Below, in pieces: positions 1 to 8,550 of a DNA stretch of 64,000 nt; position 1 is the first letter of the stretch, and the number at the start of each line of letters is the position of its first letter. The DNA is from Parapedobacter indicus (lineage in GTDB: Bacteria > Bacteroidota > Bacteroidia > Sphingobacteriales > Sphingobacteriaceae): assembly GCF_900113765.1 (NCBI RefSeq), contig NZ_FOQO01000008.1, forward strand, positions 62,001-126,000, written 5' to 3'. The position numbers and the translations under genes are program-made. The notes beneath the pieces are model-generated. The model was not told where the DNA came from. It saw only the letters and a list, made by a program, of their open reading frames with translations, and made no database searches.

Positions 1-1176
1 AAACCCTAACGGGTACATGACACCGGAAGCGATCCATAGCGGGGTATATCCCATTGACGTGACCACCCATCCGATCAAGGGGTTCACAACCAATGCCGAC
101 AACGCTCCAGCGGTACCCGATAATCCCACCACGGTCGAAGTGGCTGCTGCTCCGAACGTATCCGCTATGGATGTGATGTAATTGGTGATCCAAAAGCCAT
201 GGGCAAACGTAACCAAGCTCATCAGGCACACGGCCAGCTCAACCGACGACACAAATGCAATGGCTGGCGCGACCATTGTCAACAAAGCAGCCATACCCAT
301 CACGGTCTTTCTACCCCGATCAACACTGAATCCTAACCTGTTAATCAATCCATCCGATAGCCATCCACCCAGAATATTCGATATACCGAGCGCCAAAAAA
401 GGAATCCAAAATAAATTGCCAATGGCTTCATAAGACACGCCCCGTTCGGCACTTAAGTACTTGGGAATCCAAAACATCAAAAAGTATAACACCGGATCCA
501 ATAGAAACCGGATCACAATAAAGGCTCTTACTTCCTTGATTTTGATGAGGTGTGCCAATGGGAACACACGGTGCTCAACCGGGTTTTCCACATCTGCACG
601 GGGAGCCGCTCTTCGGTGCCGATTCGGTAATAAAAGCCATAGGATGACCCAAACAATACCAATCAAACCTGGGATTACGAAACTCCACCGCCAACCATGC
701 GCGCTGGAAATCCAAATGGTTAGTGGCGGTGCGATCACCGCGCCAATCGCCGATCCCCCAATCGCGATGCCATTGGCCAACGCCCTTTCCTTCTTGTCAA
801 ACCATTCGTTGACCGCCTTGGCTGCTCCCGGGAAGCAACCGCCTTCACCCACGCCCAATAGGAATCTGAATGCAGCCATTTGATGGAAACCGGTCATGAT
901 ACCGTGCAGTACGTTCGCTACAGACCAGACGCCGACAGATGCTGCTAACCCTATTTTTCCACCATAGCGATCGATCAACCATCCACCTAACGTAAACATC
1001 AGGGCGTATCCCACCAGGAAACTGGTATTGACCCATCCGTATTCTACATCTGTCAACCCAAAAGCTTTTTCGATTTCGATGATCGCAATCGACAATACCT
1101 GCCTATCCAGGAAACTAAGCCCCGTCGCGATAAACAGCATCCATACTACAAACCACCGAAGTTTAACAGATCCCAT
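1..1176 (-). CDS. MFS transporter, sugar-acid (ACS/hexuronate-like), 3' end missing
   Basis: Inner-membrane secondary transporter of the major facilitator superfamily. It reads open from an ATG at 1176 to the window edge (392 codons), so about 30-45 C-terminal residues are missing. Residues 1-25 form a first membrane helix ending in SFLDRQVLS, and the MFS loop 2-3 signature GGWLIDRYGGKIG lies near residue 65; further helices alternate through the read. This pattern resembles the anion:cation symporter branch that takes up hexuronates, galactonate or glucarate (family knowledge); the substrate is inferred only. It is divergent from the GntR/UTRA repressor at 1344, and the two share an operator-bearing intergenic region. 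Together with the FAH-family hydrolase at 2167 this suggests uptake and breakdown of a sugar acid. Confidence 0.85.
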   Translation of the reverse strand, partial: MGSVKLRWFVVWMLFIATGLSFLDRQVLSIAIIEIEKAFGLTDVEYGWVNTSFLVGYALMFTLGGWLIDRYGGKIGLAASVGVWSVANVLHGIMTGFHQMAAFRFLLGVGEGGCFPGAAKAVNEWFDKKERALANGIAIGGSAIGAVIAPPLTIWISSAHGWRWSFVIPGLIGIVWVILWLLLPNRHRRAAPRADVENPVEHRVFPLAHLIKIKEVRAFIVIRFLLDPVLYFLMFWIPKYLSAERGVSYEAIGNLFWIPFLALGISNILGGWLSDGLINRLGFSVDRGRKTVMGMAALLTMVAPAIAFVSSVELAVCLMSLVTFAHGFWITNYITSIADTFGAAATSTVVGLSGTAGALSALVVNPLIGWVVTSMGYTPLWIASGVMYPLGF

Positions 1177-1182
1177 AATTGG

Positions 1183-1199
1183 TTAACGCACTAAGTTTA
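1183..1199. promoter_or_regulatory. Candidate GntR operator, MFS-proximal copy
   Basis: TTAAC-GCACTAA-GTTTA, an imperfect palindrome (arms TTAAC/GTTTA) seven bases upstream of the MFS start. Read on the opposite strand, 14 of 15 bases match the second site at 1313-1327. Two near-identical palindromes flanking a divergent transporter/GntR pair is the usual arrangement for a local repressor. The binding protein is inferred. Confidence 0.55.
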
Positions 1200-1310
1200 T
1201 AAAAGCAAACATAAAAACCTTTCGTCTTATTACCAAAATAAATTGTATTTTTATTTACATCTTTCTATTTCATACGGAATAACACAAAAAAACACGCTAT
1301 TATTGTATCA

Positions 1311-1327
1311 TTAACTTTGTGCGTTAA
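1311..1327. promoter_or_regulatory. Candidate GntR operator overlapping the gntR -7 promoter
   Basis: Perfect palindrome TTAAC-TTTGTGC-GTTAA (arms extend to ATTAAC/GTTAAT). It contains a Bacteroidota -7 element, TAACTTTG at 1312-1319, which would start transcription near 1326, ahead of the ATG at 1344. A repressor bound here would block its own promoter, so autoregulation is likely. No clear -33 TTTG is seen at the expected distance. Confidence 0.6.
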
Positions 1328-1343
1328 TATAAGGAGCCGAAGA

Positions 1344-2096
1344 ATGACAAAGGACACCTCAAATAAATTCACGACGATCAGCCAAGATATCATCGAACGG
1401 ATACGGAATGGGGAATACCTGCCGGGCGATAAGATTCCGTCTGAAAACGAAATCATCCATCGCTATCGGGTTAGCAATACCACGGCACGGAAGGCGTTGT
1501 TGGAGATTGAGTTGAAAGGGTGGGCAAAACGCATCAAGGGCAAGGGGACGTTTGTGCTCAACCGAACCGAAGACAGGCATTTACTCCGCACATTGGGTTC
1601 GGTCATTGATACACGAACGGGTTTCCACGAAAAACTGAGGGCAGAAGGTTTTGAACCTCACAATTTCATCTTAGAGAAAACCATTTTAAATGAAGGTGTA
1701 TCGTCCGAAATCGGGGGAAAACACCACATCATTGAGGGTCCGGTACTGAAAGTCCACCAGCTCCGCTATGCGAATGACGTTGTAATGAAAGATGAAACCA
1801 AATACATCTCACTGGAATTGTGCCCCAAAATCCAATTGCTCCCCACTGAAGTTTCGTATTTCAAAATCTATGAGGAAAAATACCACCTTACCATCGCCGA
1901 TGTAATGCAGACATTGAGCGCGGAAATTATGGCTCCTGACGATGCTGAAAATCGGTTCGAAACCGCTGAGGCAATACCTGTCTTCGTACTGGATAGCGCC
2001 GTGATTACCCAAACAAACCATACGGTGGAACTGGAAAGATCGTTTTACCGCGGCGATAAATACCGGTTTGCGATCCACGCCAACCCTAAGTTTTGA
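1344..2096 (+). CDS. GntR-family transcriptional regulator with UTRA sensor domain
   Basis: 250-residue repressor-type protein. Residues about 8-75 are a GntR winged helix (pattern PGDKIPSENEI...VSNTTARKAL...GKGTFV) and residues about 90-245 fit the UTRA small-molecule-binding fold typical of the HutC/FarR group. An upstream in-frame TTG at 1317 is possible, but the ATG at 1344 has an AAGGAG sequence ten bases upstream and lies just after the TAnnTTTG promoter, so it is preferred. Divergence from a sugar-acid-type transporter, with matching palindromes at 1183 and 1311, indicates it controls that transporter and itself. The effector is unknown; a sugar acid or phosphorylated sugar would fit the family. 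Confidence 0.88.
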   Translation: MTKDTSNKFTTISQDIIERIRNGEYLPGDKIPSENEIIHRYRVSNTTARKALLEIELKGWAKRIKGKGTFVLNRTEDRHLLRTLGSVIDTRTGFHEKLRAEGFEPHNFILEKTILNEGVSSEIGGKHHIIEGPVLKVHQLRYANDVVMKDETKYISLELCPKIQLLPTEVSYFKIYEEKYHLTIADVMQTLSAEIMAPDDAENRFETAEAIPVFVLDSAVITQTNHTVELERSFYRGDKYRFAIHANPKF

Positions 2097-2137
2097 CATC
2101 GCCGGCTTATTTATTCGCTTGTTTCGTGGCAAACCGG

Positions 2138-2145
2138 TAAGTTTG
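2138..2145 (+). promoter_or_regulatory. -7 promoter element for the FAH-M23-bcp operon
   Basis: TAAGTTTG matches the Bacteroidota TAnnTTTG consensus and would start transcription near 2152, 15 bases ahead of the ATG at 2167. A TTG at 2119-2121 is a somewhat close -33 candidate (16-base spacer). Confidence 0.5.
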
Positions 2146-2166
2146 CAGGAAAACAGTCTTATACAG

Positions 2167-2778
2167 ATGAAGATCATTGCCATTGGCCGCAACTATATCG
2201 AACATGCAAAGGAGCTCCATAACCCAGTACCGGAAAAACCGGTCATCTTCCTCAAGCCGGATACGGCTGTATTGAAAGATAACCGGGACTTTTATTATCC
2301 GGATTTCTCCAAAAACATTCACCACGAAGTGGAAATCGTGCTACGGATCTGTAAGGAAGGAAAGCACATCGGCGCGAAATTTGCGTCCACTTATTACGAT
2401 GCCATCGGGCTGGGAATCGACTTTACGGCGCGGGACATCCAACAGCAGCATAAAGAGAAATCGCTGCCCTGGGAACTAGCTAAAGCATTTGACGGTTCGG
2501 CACCCGTGAGTGAAGTGTTTCCGAAGGAAACGTTTGGCGATGTGTATGACCTGACATTCCGGTTGGATAAAAACGGTGAGACCGTACAACTGGGCAACAC
2601 GCGGGACCTGTTGTTCTCCTTTGAAGACATCCTCGTGTTCGTGTCCCAGTACATCACGCTACGCAAAGGGGATCTCATTTTCACCGGTACCCCTGCAGGC
2701 GTCGGCCCGGTGGCTGTCGGTGATCTATTGGAGGGCTTTATCGGCGATCGTCAACTGTTTCGTTTTTATGTGAAATAA
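2167..2778 (+). CDS. Fumarylacetoacetate hydrolase (FAH) family protein
   Basis: 203-residue cytosolic FAH-fold enzyme. The core carries the metal-binding E-x-E pair in IHHEVEIVL (about residue 58), GIDFTARD, and the late GDLIFTGTPAGVGPV signature, all hallmarks of small FAH hydrolases/decarboxylases such as acylpyruvases. Members cleave or decarboxylate 2,4-dioxo acids and 2-keto-3-deoxy sugar acids (family knowledge), so the exact substrate is open. The ATG at 2167 matches the normal family N-terminus (MKIIAIGRNY) and follows a TAnnTTTG element; the longer upstream frame overlaps gntR and is not conserved-looking. It heads an operon with the M23 peptidase 13 bases downstream. Confidence 0.88.
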   Translation: MKIIAIGRNYIEHAKELHNPVPEKPVIFLKPDTAVLKDNRDFYYPDFSKNIHHEVEIVLRICKEGKHIGAKFASTYYDAIGLGIDFTARDIQQQHKEKSLPWELAKAFDGSAPVSEVFPKETFGDVYDLTFRLDKNGETVQLGNTRDLLFSFEDILVFVSQYITLRKGDLIFTGTPAGVGPVAVGDLLEGFIGDRQLFRFYVK

Positions 2779-2791
2779 TATCAACGGTTTC

Positions 2792-4486
2792 ATGAGGTTT
2801 ATTTTTGTCTTTACGATTATCTACACACTTGCTATTGCCGATGCGGACGCACAGCTTCCCCTTATCAAAAACCGCGAATACCCGAAAGGGTACTTCCGGA
2901 GCCCATTGGCTATCGCTCCTCAAGCGTCTGGCACCTTTGCTGAATTACGTTCCACACATTTTCATGCGGGCGACGATTACCGCACCCAACAGCGGGTGGG
3001 TCTTCCCGTATTCGCGGTGGCCGATGGCTATGTTTCGCGGGTGCGCGTACAGATTGGTGGAGGTGGAAACTCGGTTTATATCACCCATCCGAATGGTTAT
3101 ACGAGCGTATACCTGCACATGCAGGAATTCAGTGCTCCATTGGCAGCCATCGTCAAGGCAAAGCAATACGAGTTACACCGCTTTGATGTAGACATTCCAC
3201 TGGATGAAAACACCGTTGTCGTAAAAAAAAGTGACCGTATCGGTCTATCGGGTAATTCAGGCAGTTCCCAGGGGCCGCACCTACACTTTGAAATCCGGGA
3301 TACGAAAACCGAGTCACCGCTGAATCCGCAATTGTTCGGCCTGCAGTTTCCCGATAATATACCCCCTATCATCCGCGGCATCACGATCTATGACCTGGCG
3401 GACGACCCCTTCAGTGAACACACACCCCGCAGGCACCTCTCGCTTACCGATAAGCAGACGATTCCGGTAAATGGGCGGTTCGGTGTAGGAATCAATACCG
3501 TGGATCGACATAACGGCACCTCCTTCAACAATGGGGTATACTCCATCGAACTGTTATTGGATGGCCAACCCATCAGCACAGTATTATTTGAAGAACTGTC
3601 GTTTGAAACTTCTGGCTCTATCCATTCTTATATCGACTATCCCTATTACATCCTGAAGAAGACCCGGGTACAAAAAAGCTTTAAGGACCCCAATAATCCC
3701 GTGAATATTTTTCATTTTCTCAAAGGGGATGGAAGCCTCACGCTGACGGATGAACAAGAACATACCCTCAGCTACCGCGTACGCGATGCGCATGGTAACA
3801 CCAGTACGCGGGCATTCAAGGTACGGAATACACCCTCTTATGTGCCGGTACGCCCACCTATTAGCGAAACGGAAATATTCCGCTACGACCGGGAAAACCG
3901 TTATACCGCCGGACACCTCGAAGTCGTTATGCCGAAAGGTGCCCTATATGACGACCTGCATTTCACCTATTCCGAGGGAGCACGCCCAAAAGATGGCTAT
4001 TCGATGCTGCAGCACGTACATAACCGTTTTATACCACTCTTCCAAAGCTACGAACTAAAAATTATGCCCGACGCAGCATTGACCGATGCACTAAAACCGA
4101 AAGCAATTATCGTTGACATCGAAAGAAGGTCGCACGGAGGTAATTTCGAAGGGGGCTGGGTACGTACGAAAACACGGTCTTTCGGAAGCTTCTACGTGAC
4201 TGTCGATACGCTTTCGCCCACGATCCAGCCGCAGAATATCAGCGAAGGTAAGGATATGGGCGCAATAAGCCGGGTTAATTTCAAGATTTTTGACGATCTG
4301 TCGGGCATTCAGTCGTTCAACGGATACATCGACGACCAATGGGTACTGATGGAATACGATTCAAAATCGCGGTCGCTTTGGCATGTGTTTGAGGGCAGCC
4401 TGGCGAAGGGGAAGCATCAATTCCGGCTGGAAGTTGTGGATTGGAAAGACAACCGGAAAACCTATGAAGCAAATTTTATAAAATAA
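2792..4486 (+). CDS. Secreted M23 (LytM-type) metallopeptidase
   Basis: 564-residue periplasmic peptidase predicted to cut peptidoglycan cross-bridges. A signal peptide covers residues 1-20 (cleavage after ADA). The LytM zinc site is intact: H58-x-G-x-D62 in FHAGDDYR and H163-L-H165 in GPHLHFEIRD, with a YLHM strand between. After residue about 185 a long C-terminal region of beta-sandwich-like repeats follows, common in Bacteroidota M23 proteins and of unknown role. It lies 13 bases after the FAH gene and 19 bases before bcp, so the three are probably co-transcribed, although no functional link is obvious. Confidence 0.88.
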   Translation: MRFIFVFTIIYTLAIADADAQLPLIKNREYPKGYFRSPLAIAPQASGTFAELRSTHFHAGDDYRTQQRVGLPVFAVADGYVSRVRVQIGGGGNSVYITHPNGYTSVYLHMQEFSAPLAAIVKAKQYELHRFDVDIPLDENTVVVKKSDRIGLSGNSGSSQGPHLHFEIRDTKTESPLNPQLFGLQFPDNIPPIIRGITIYDLADDPFSEHTPRRHLSLTDKQTIPVNGRFGVGINTVDRHNGTSFNNGVYSIELLLDGQPISTVLFEELSFETSGSIHSYIDYPYYILKKTRVQKSFKDPNNPVNIFHFLKGDGSLTLTDEQEHTLSYRVRDAHGNTSTRAFKVRNTPSYVPVRPPISETEIFRYDRENRYTAGHLEVVMPKGALYDDLHFTYSEGARPKDGYSMLQHVHNRFIPLFQSYELKIMPDAALTDALKPKAIIVDIERRSHGGNFEGGWVRTKTRSFGSFYVTVDTLSPTIQPQNISEGKDMGAISRVNFKIFDDLSGIQSFNGYIDDQWVLMEYDSKSRSLWHVFEGSLAKGKHQFRLEVVDWKDNRKTYEANFIK

Positions 4487-4505
4487 CATAACAGCAAACA
4501 CCCGA

Positions 4506-4970
4506 ATGACGAAGCTTAACGTAGGGGATAAAGCCCCGGCCATCACTGCGAAAAACCAATACGGAGAAACGGTCTCATTGGCAGATTATCAAGGAAAGAA
4601 AATTATCCTCTATTTTTATCCGAAAGACAACACACCCGGTTGCACCACCGAGGCGTGTAATTTCCGCGATAATTATCAATCGCTCCTGGCGGATGGTTTT
4701 GAAGTAATCGGTGTTAGTGTCAATACGGAGCGCTCGCACCGGAATTTTGCCAAAAAGTTTAATCTCCCTTTTAATTTACTTGTAGATACCGATCAGAAAA
4801 TTGTCAATGACTATGGTGTCTGGGGCGAAAAAATGCTGTTTGGAAGAAAATACATGGGTACGCTGCGCACGACGTTCCTTATTGATGAGCAAGGCATCAT
4901 TACGCATATCATCGACAAAGTGGACAACGAGCGGGCCTCCCAGCAAGTAAGGGAATTGCTGGCCGGTTAA
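4506..4970 (+). CDS. bcp: Thioredoxin-dependent peroxiredoxin Bcp
   Basis: 154-residue atypical 2-Cys peroxiredoxin that reduces hydrogen peroxide and organic hydroperoxides using thioredoxin. The active-site stretch PKDNTPGCTTEAC places the peroxidatic Cys at 46 and the resolving Cys at 51, five residues apart as in the BCP/PrxQ group. The length is normal for the family. It is the last gene of the FAH-M23-bcp run and meets the minus-strand gene at 4972 tail to tail, almost without a gap. Confidence 0.95.
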   Translation: MTKLNVGDKAPAITAKNQYGETVSLADYQGKKIILYFYPKDNTPGCTTEACNFRDNYQSLLADGFEVIGVSVNTERSHRNFAKKFNLPFNLLVDTDQKIVNDYGVWGEKMLFGRKYMGTLRTTFLIDEQGIITHIIDKVDNERASQQVRELLAG

Positions 4971-4971
4971 G

Positions 4972-5376
4972 TTAGGATTCGCTATCCAGCTGAGCCAAAA
5001 TTGCACTTTTTCTGGCAATATGTGCAAACGAGATTATTTTGTGTTCACGTTCCAACGTATCATAGAGGAGTATTACTTTCTCCCAGATTACGCGCCTATC
5101 CCGGGCATCATCGGTCACCGTACCCAGCACATCCAGAAAGTCGGCCAATAGCCCCAATTCTTCCGGCTTCAGATCTTCTCTTTTGAATTGCTGAATGAAT
5201 ACATTGGCTGGGGTTTCCAGTAAATCCGTTATGTTGGTACCAAAATACTCTCCAAGTACCTCCTGTATCGTCGAGAGGGCCTGTGTTTCCTGTCGCTCTT
5301 CAATGAGTCGTTTTACCTTTGCCAGTGTATGGCTCAGCTGCTGCATCTGTGCAGTTAATGAATCTCTTTTAAGCAT
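4972..5376 (-). CDS. Conserved helical protein of unknown function
   Basis: 134 residues, no signal peptide or membrane segment, almost wholly predicted alpha-helical with heptad-like hydrophobic spacing (for example LTAQMQQLSHTLAKVKRLIEE at the N-terminus). No catalytic motif is recognised. It starts four bases after the phosphopantetheinyl transferase stop, so the two are surely one transcript. A partner of the transferase is conceivable but not shown; the helical repeat look would also fit a TPR-like scaffold. Confidence 0.75.
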   Translation of the reverse strand: MLKRDSLTAQMQQLSHTLAKVKRLIEERQETQALSTIQEVLGEYFGTNITDLLETPANVFIQQFKREDLKPEELGLLADFLDVLGTVTDDARDRRVIWEKVILLYDTLEREHKIISFAHIARKSAILAQLDSES

Positions 5377-5380
5377 TTTC

Positions 5381-6025
5381 TTATAGTTGACCTTCCGTCA
5401 CATATCCCAGCATGTATTCCTGGAATTTTTCGTAATATACCTTAAACAATTCTTTCCTATCAGGAGCCGCCAGTTCCAAAAACAACACGCCCTGATCTTG
5501 AAAATCAAAGGCCCGTATAGTCATGTTATCTTTAAATGAAACCCCCTTGTTTCCCTGCAATTTATATACGGCTTCCTTGGCGCACCAACAGGCGTATAGC
5601 TTTTCGATGTGATCTTTTCCGACCACTTCCAGTTCTTCTGCCTTCATGAACTTATCTGCAATGCGTAGGATTTTCGGTTTCACCAACTCGAGGTCAATTC
5701 CGACCTCCCCGCGGTCGCTCATCATCACCGCTGCATAGTCGAAGGAGTGTGTCAGCGAAATACGCTGCGGGAAATTTGCCAGATACGGCTTGCCATTTTC
5801 GTCGGATGGGCAATTGATATAACCCGGCGTATCCAGCATTGTCCGCAGCAAGACACGGGTAGCCAACCAGTGCAATGTGCGCTTGCCTTTGTTCAGCCGG
5901 TTAAGTACAGCCTTCTCACGATCATCCAGTTGCAAGCGACCGATAAGATCTTCCGCAGATTCTTCGATGCGCCAAATTGCAAAGCGAACTTTATTATCGA
6001 ACTCGCGTAAGTATACTAATGCCAT
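5381..6025 (-). CDS. 4'-phosphopantetheinyl transferase (Sfp/AcpT superfamily)
   Basis: 214-residue enzyme that moves 4'-phosphopantetheine from CoA onto a serine of acyl or peptidyl carrier proteins. The two superfamily Mg2+/CoA signatures are present: GIDLE at residues 109-113 and WCAKEAVYK at 147-155. A -7 element on this strand (TAAGTTTG, plus-strand 6031-6038) lies only five bases upstream of the ATG, so the mRNA may be nearly leaderless. It could serve as the general holo-ACP synthase or act on a specialised carrier; no carrier protein or synthase gene is nearby. Divergent from dcd. Confidence 0.92.
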   Translation of the reverse strand: MALVYLREFDNKVRFAIWRIEESAEDLIGRLQLDDREKAVLNRLNKGKRTLHWLATRVLLRTMLDTPGYINCPSDENGKPYLANFPQRISLTHSFDYAAVMMSDRGEVGIDLELVKPKILRIADKFMKAEELEVVGKDHIEKLYACWCAKEAVYKLQGNKGVSFKDNMTIRAFDFQDQGVLFLELAAPDRKELFKVYYEKFQEYMLGYVTEGQL

Positions 6026-6062
6026 GTAGTCAAACTTACATAAAAACTACCAATTATTACGC

Positions 6063-6070
6063 TATCTTTG
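6063..6070 (+). promoter_or_regulatory. -7 promoter element of dcd
   Basis: TATCTTTG, a match to TAnnTTTG, 30 bases upstream of the chosen dcd ATG. It forms a divergent promoter pair with the minus-strand element at 6031-6038. Confidence 0.5.
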
Positions 6071-6100
6071 GCGGAATGATTTTTGAAATCAACATCCACA

Positions 6101-6637
6101 ATGATCTTATCTGATAAACGCATACTGGAAGAAATTGACCGGGGATCGATCATCATCGAGCCCTTTCGCCGCGAGTGCCTGGGCACCAACTCCTACGATG
6201 TCCATTTAGGAAAATACCTAGCCACCTATAAGGATCGGGTACTTGATGCCAAAAAACACAATGAAATTGTTCATTTCGAAATTCCGAAGACCGGTTTTGT
6301 GCTGGAGCCCAATACGCTTTATCTTGGCGTGACGCTCGAATATACAGAAACACATCACCACGTGCCTTTCCTGGAGGGCAAATCAAGTACGGGACGTCTT
6401 GGTATTGACATCCATGCCACAGCCGGCAAAGGTGACGTCGGATTTTGCAATACATGGACACTGGAAATTTCCGTAGCGCAACCTGTTCGGATTTATGCCG
6501 GTATGCCCATCGGCCAGTTGATCTATTTTGCCGTTGAAGGGGATATCGAAATCCTGTACAACACCAAGGGAAATGCCAAATACAATAATAAGACTACCCG
6601 TCCGGTGGAGAGCATGATGTGGAAGAATGAATTTTAG
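6101..6637 (+). CDS. dcd: dCTP deaminase
   Basis: 178-residue trimeric enzyme converting dCTP to dUTP, a step toward dTMP. Family motifs are intact: SYDVHLG, the phosphate-binding SSTGR at 95-99, HATAG, and TLE with the catalytic glutamate at residue 122. The ATG at 6101 gives the usual family N-terminus (MILSDKRI); an upstream TTG at 6083 would only add six residues. The DUT-fused (bifunctional) form is not obvious from the motifs, so a dUTPase elsewhere is expected. It is convergent with prfB, separated by one base. Confidence 0.95.
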   Translation: MILSDKRILEEIDRGSIIIEPFRRECLGTNSYDVHLGKYLATYKDRVLDAKKHNEIVHFEIPKTGFVLEPNTLYLGVTLEYTETHHHVPFLEGKSSTGRLGIDIHATAGKGDVGFCNTWTLEISVAQPVRIYAGMPIGQLIYFAVEGDIEILYNTKGNAKYNNKTTRPVESMMWKNEF

Positions 6638-7724
6638 TTATTTACCTCCAAACTCCATTAAGTACGCCTTCAAAAATTCATCGATTTCCCCATCAAGCAC
6701 CGCTTGCGTATTGGAGGTTTCGACATTGGTGCGCAAATCTTTCACCAGCTTATAAGGGTGCAATACATAGTTCCTGATCTGTGAACCCCATTCGATTTTT
6801 TTCTTGCTACCCTCTATCGCCGCGGTGGCTTCTTGCCTTTTGCGCATTTCGATTTCGTACAATTGTGATTTCAACAAGCGAATGGCATTTTCTTTATTCT
6901 GGAGCTGTGAACGGGATTCCTGATTTTTGATGATAATGCCTGTTGGCTTGTGGTGTAAGCGTACCGCTGTTTCGACTTTATTGACATTCTGCCCTCCTGC
7001 CCCGCCGGATCGGAATGTATCCCATTCGATGTCGGCATCCTTCACTTCTATTTCAATGTTATCATCAACCAAAGGATATACATATACCGATGCAAACGAA
7101 GTGTGGCGCTTGGCATTGGAATCAAACGGGGAGATCCGAACCAGCCGATGCACACCGTTTTCGCCCTTAAGATAGCCGTAAGCAAAGTCACCCGAAAACT
7201 GTAAGGTAACTGTCTTGATACCTGCCACGTCTCCCTCCTGGTAATCCTGTTCGGTTACTTTATAGCCATTGCTTTCGCCCCACATGATGTACATCCGCAT
7301 CAGCATGCCCGCCCAATCGCAACTTTCGGTACCCCCGGCACCAGCGGTGATTTGCAACACCGCATCCAGTTGATCTTCCTCGGCACTTAGCATATTTTTA
7401 AACTCCAGTGTCTCCACTTTCGCTAACGCACTGTCATATTGCTCCTGAAGATCGGCTTCCGATGCATCCCCCGATTGGTAAAAATCAAACATGACCAGCG
7501 CGTCATCCACCGATGCGGCGACCTCGTCGAAATGGTCGGTCCATATTTTCTTGCTTTTGATAGATTGCAGCGTCTTTTCTGCCGCTTTGGAATCATCCCA
7601 AAAATTGGGCTGCAATGTGATATTTTGTTCGGTTTCTATCTCAGCTTTTCGTGCATCGATGTCAAAGATGCCTCCTCAGGGAAGCTGCTCGATCCCTCAA
7701 GTCTTGTATCTGTTCCTTGGTCAT
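6638..7724 (-). CDS. prfB: Peptide chain release factor 2, expressed by programmed +1 frameshift
   Basis: RF2 recognises UGA and UAA stop codons. Translation starts at the ATG at 7724 and runs 20 codons to an in-frame TGA at 7662-7664. Just before it stand AGGAGG (7671-7676), CAT, then CTT-TGA-C, the classic slip site. Skipping one base (T at 7664) joins the main frame from 7663 to 6638, giving 361 residues. The main body has the RF2 anticodon-like SPF at about 198-200 and the catalytic GGQ at about 243-245. RF2 thus tunes its own level: scarce RF2 means slower termination and more frameshifting. A -7 element, TACCTTTG on this strand (7730-7737), lies six bases from the ATG, implying an almost leaderless mRNA. 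Confidence 0.95.
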
Positions 7725-7753
7725 GGGGGCAAAGGTAAGTAATTTGGCGACAA

Positions 7754-7784
7754 TTGTACATCACAACAATTTTATCTAAGTTTG
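7754..7784 (+). promoter_or_regulatory. Promoter of lpxH (-33 TTG, -7 TAAGTTTG)
   Basis: TTG at 7754-7756, a 20-base spacer, then TAAGTTTG at 7777-7784: a near-ideal Bacteroidota promoter. Initiation about seven bases downstream falls at the lpxH ATG (7791), so a leaderless transcript is predicted. Confidence 0.6.
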
Positions 7785-7790
7785 GCCGCA

Positions 7791-8540
7791 ATGACAGCGC
7801 GCAATAAGATCTATTTTGCTTCTGACTTTCACTTAGGAGCACACCCCCGTTCAACGACCCGCGAACGGGAGTTGCGCATCGTGAGCTGGCTGGATACCAT
7901 CAAGGCGGACGCAGCCGAGCTGTATCTAATGGGCGATGTCTTCGACTTTTGGTTTGAATATGCCACGGTGGTACCCAAGGGTTATATCCGCTTTCTGGGC
8001 AAGCTGGCCGAATTAGCAGATCTAGGTATAAAAATCATACTTTTTAAAGGAAACCACGACATGTGGATGTTCGGTTACCTGAAAACTGAATTGGGCGTCG
8101 AAATCATGGACAACGACTTGGTCATTGAGCGGGGTGGAAGGACCTTTTACCTGCATCACGGGGATGGATTGGGCCCTGGTGATCGCACATACAAGGTCTT
8201 AAAAAAAATATTTCGGAGCCGTTTTTGCCAATGGCTATTTGCCCGGCTACATCCCAACTTGGGAATCGGTATCGCGCAGCGGTGGTCTGCCCATAGCCGG
8301 ATCGCTTCCGGCGGACTGGAAGATTTTCAAGGTGAAGACAAGGAATGGCTGGTTGTCTACGCGAAGTCTATACTTGAAAAACAACATTACGACTACTTTA
8401 TATTTGGGCATCGCCATCTCCCTTTGGAAGTAGACCTACCCAAAAACAGCAAGTACATCAATCTGGGTGAATGGATAAATTATAATACTTACGCCGTATT
8501 TGATGGGACGCAATTGACATTGCGTCAGTGGGAACGTTAG
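7791..8540 (+). CDS. lpxH: UDP-2,3-diacylglucosamine diphosphatase (LpxH-like)
   Basis: 249-residue calcineurin-like metallophosphoesterase that releases UMP from UDP-diacylglucosamine to form lipid X in lipid A synthesis, at the inner face of the cytoplasmic membrane. Metal ligands are visible in order: SDFHLG (D12, H14), GDVFDFWFE, GNHDMW, HHGDG and GHRH. The GDVFDFW stretch is characteristic of LpxH rather than generic phosphoesterases. The ATG at 7791 is chosen over an upstream TTG at 7782 because that TTG lies inside the -7 promoter element. It is followed 10 bases later by a Crp-like regulator. Confidence 0.85.
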   Translation: MTARNKIYFASDFHLGAHPRSTTRERELRIVSWLDTIKADAAELYLMGDVFDFWFEYATVVPKGYIRFLGKLAELADLGIKIILFKGNHDMWMFGYLKTELGVEIMDNDLVIERGGRTFYLHHGDGLGPGDRTYKVLKKIFRSRFCQWLFARLHPNLGIGIAQRWSAHSRIASGGLEDFQGEDKEWLVVYAKSILEKQHYDYFIFGHRHLPLEVDLPKNSKYINLGEWINYNTYAVFDGTQLTLRQWER

Positions 8541-8550
8541 TTTCACCCGC

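Noticed and set aside
6083..6100. Upstream TTG start for dcd
   Set aside because: Adds six residues not usual for the family, while the ATG at 6101 gives the standard N-terminus.
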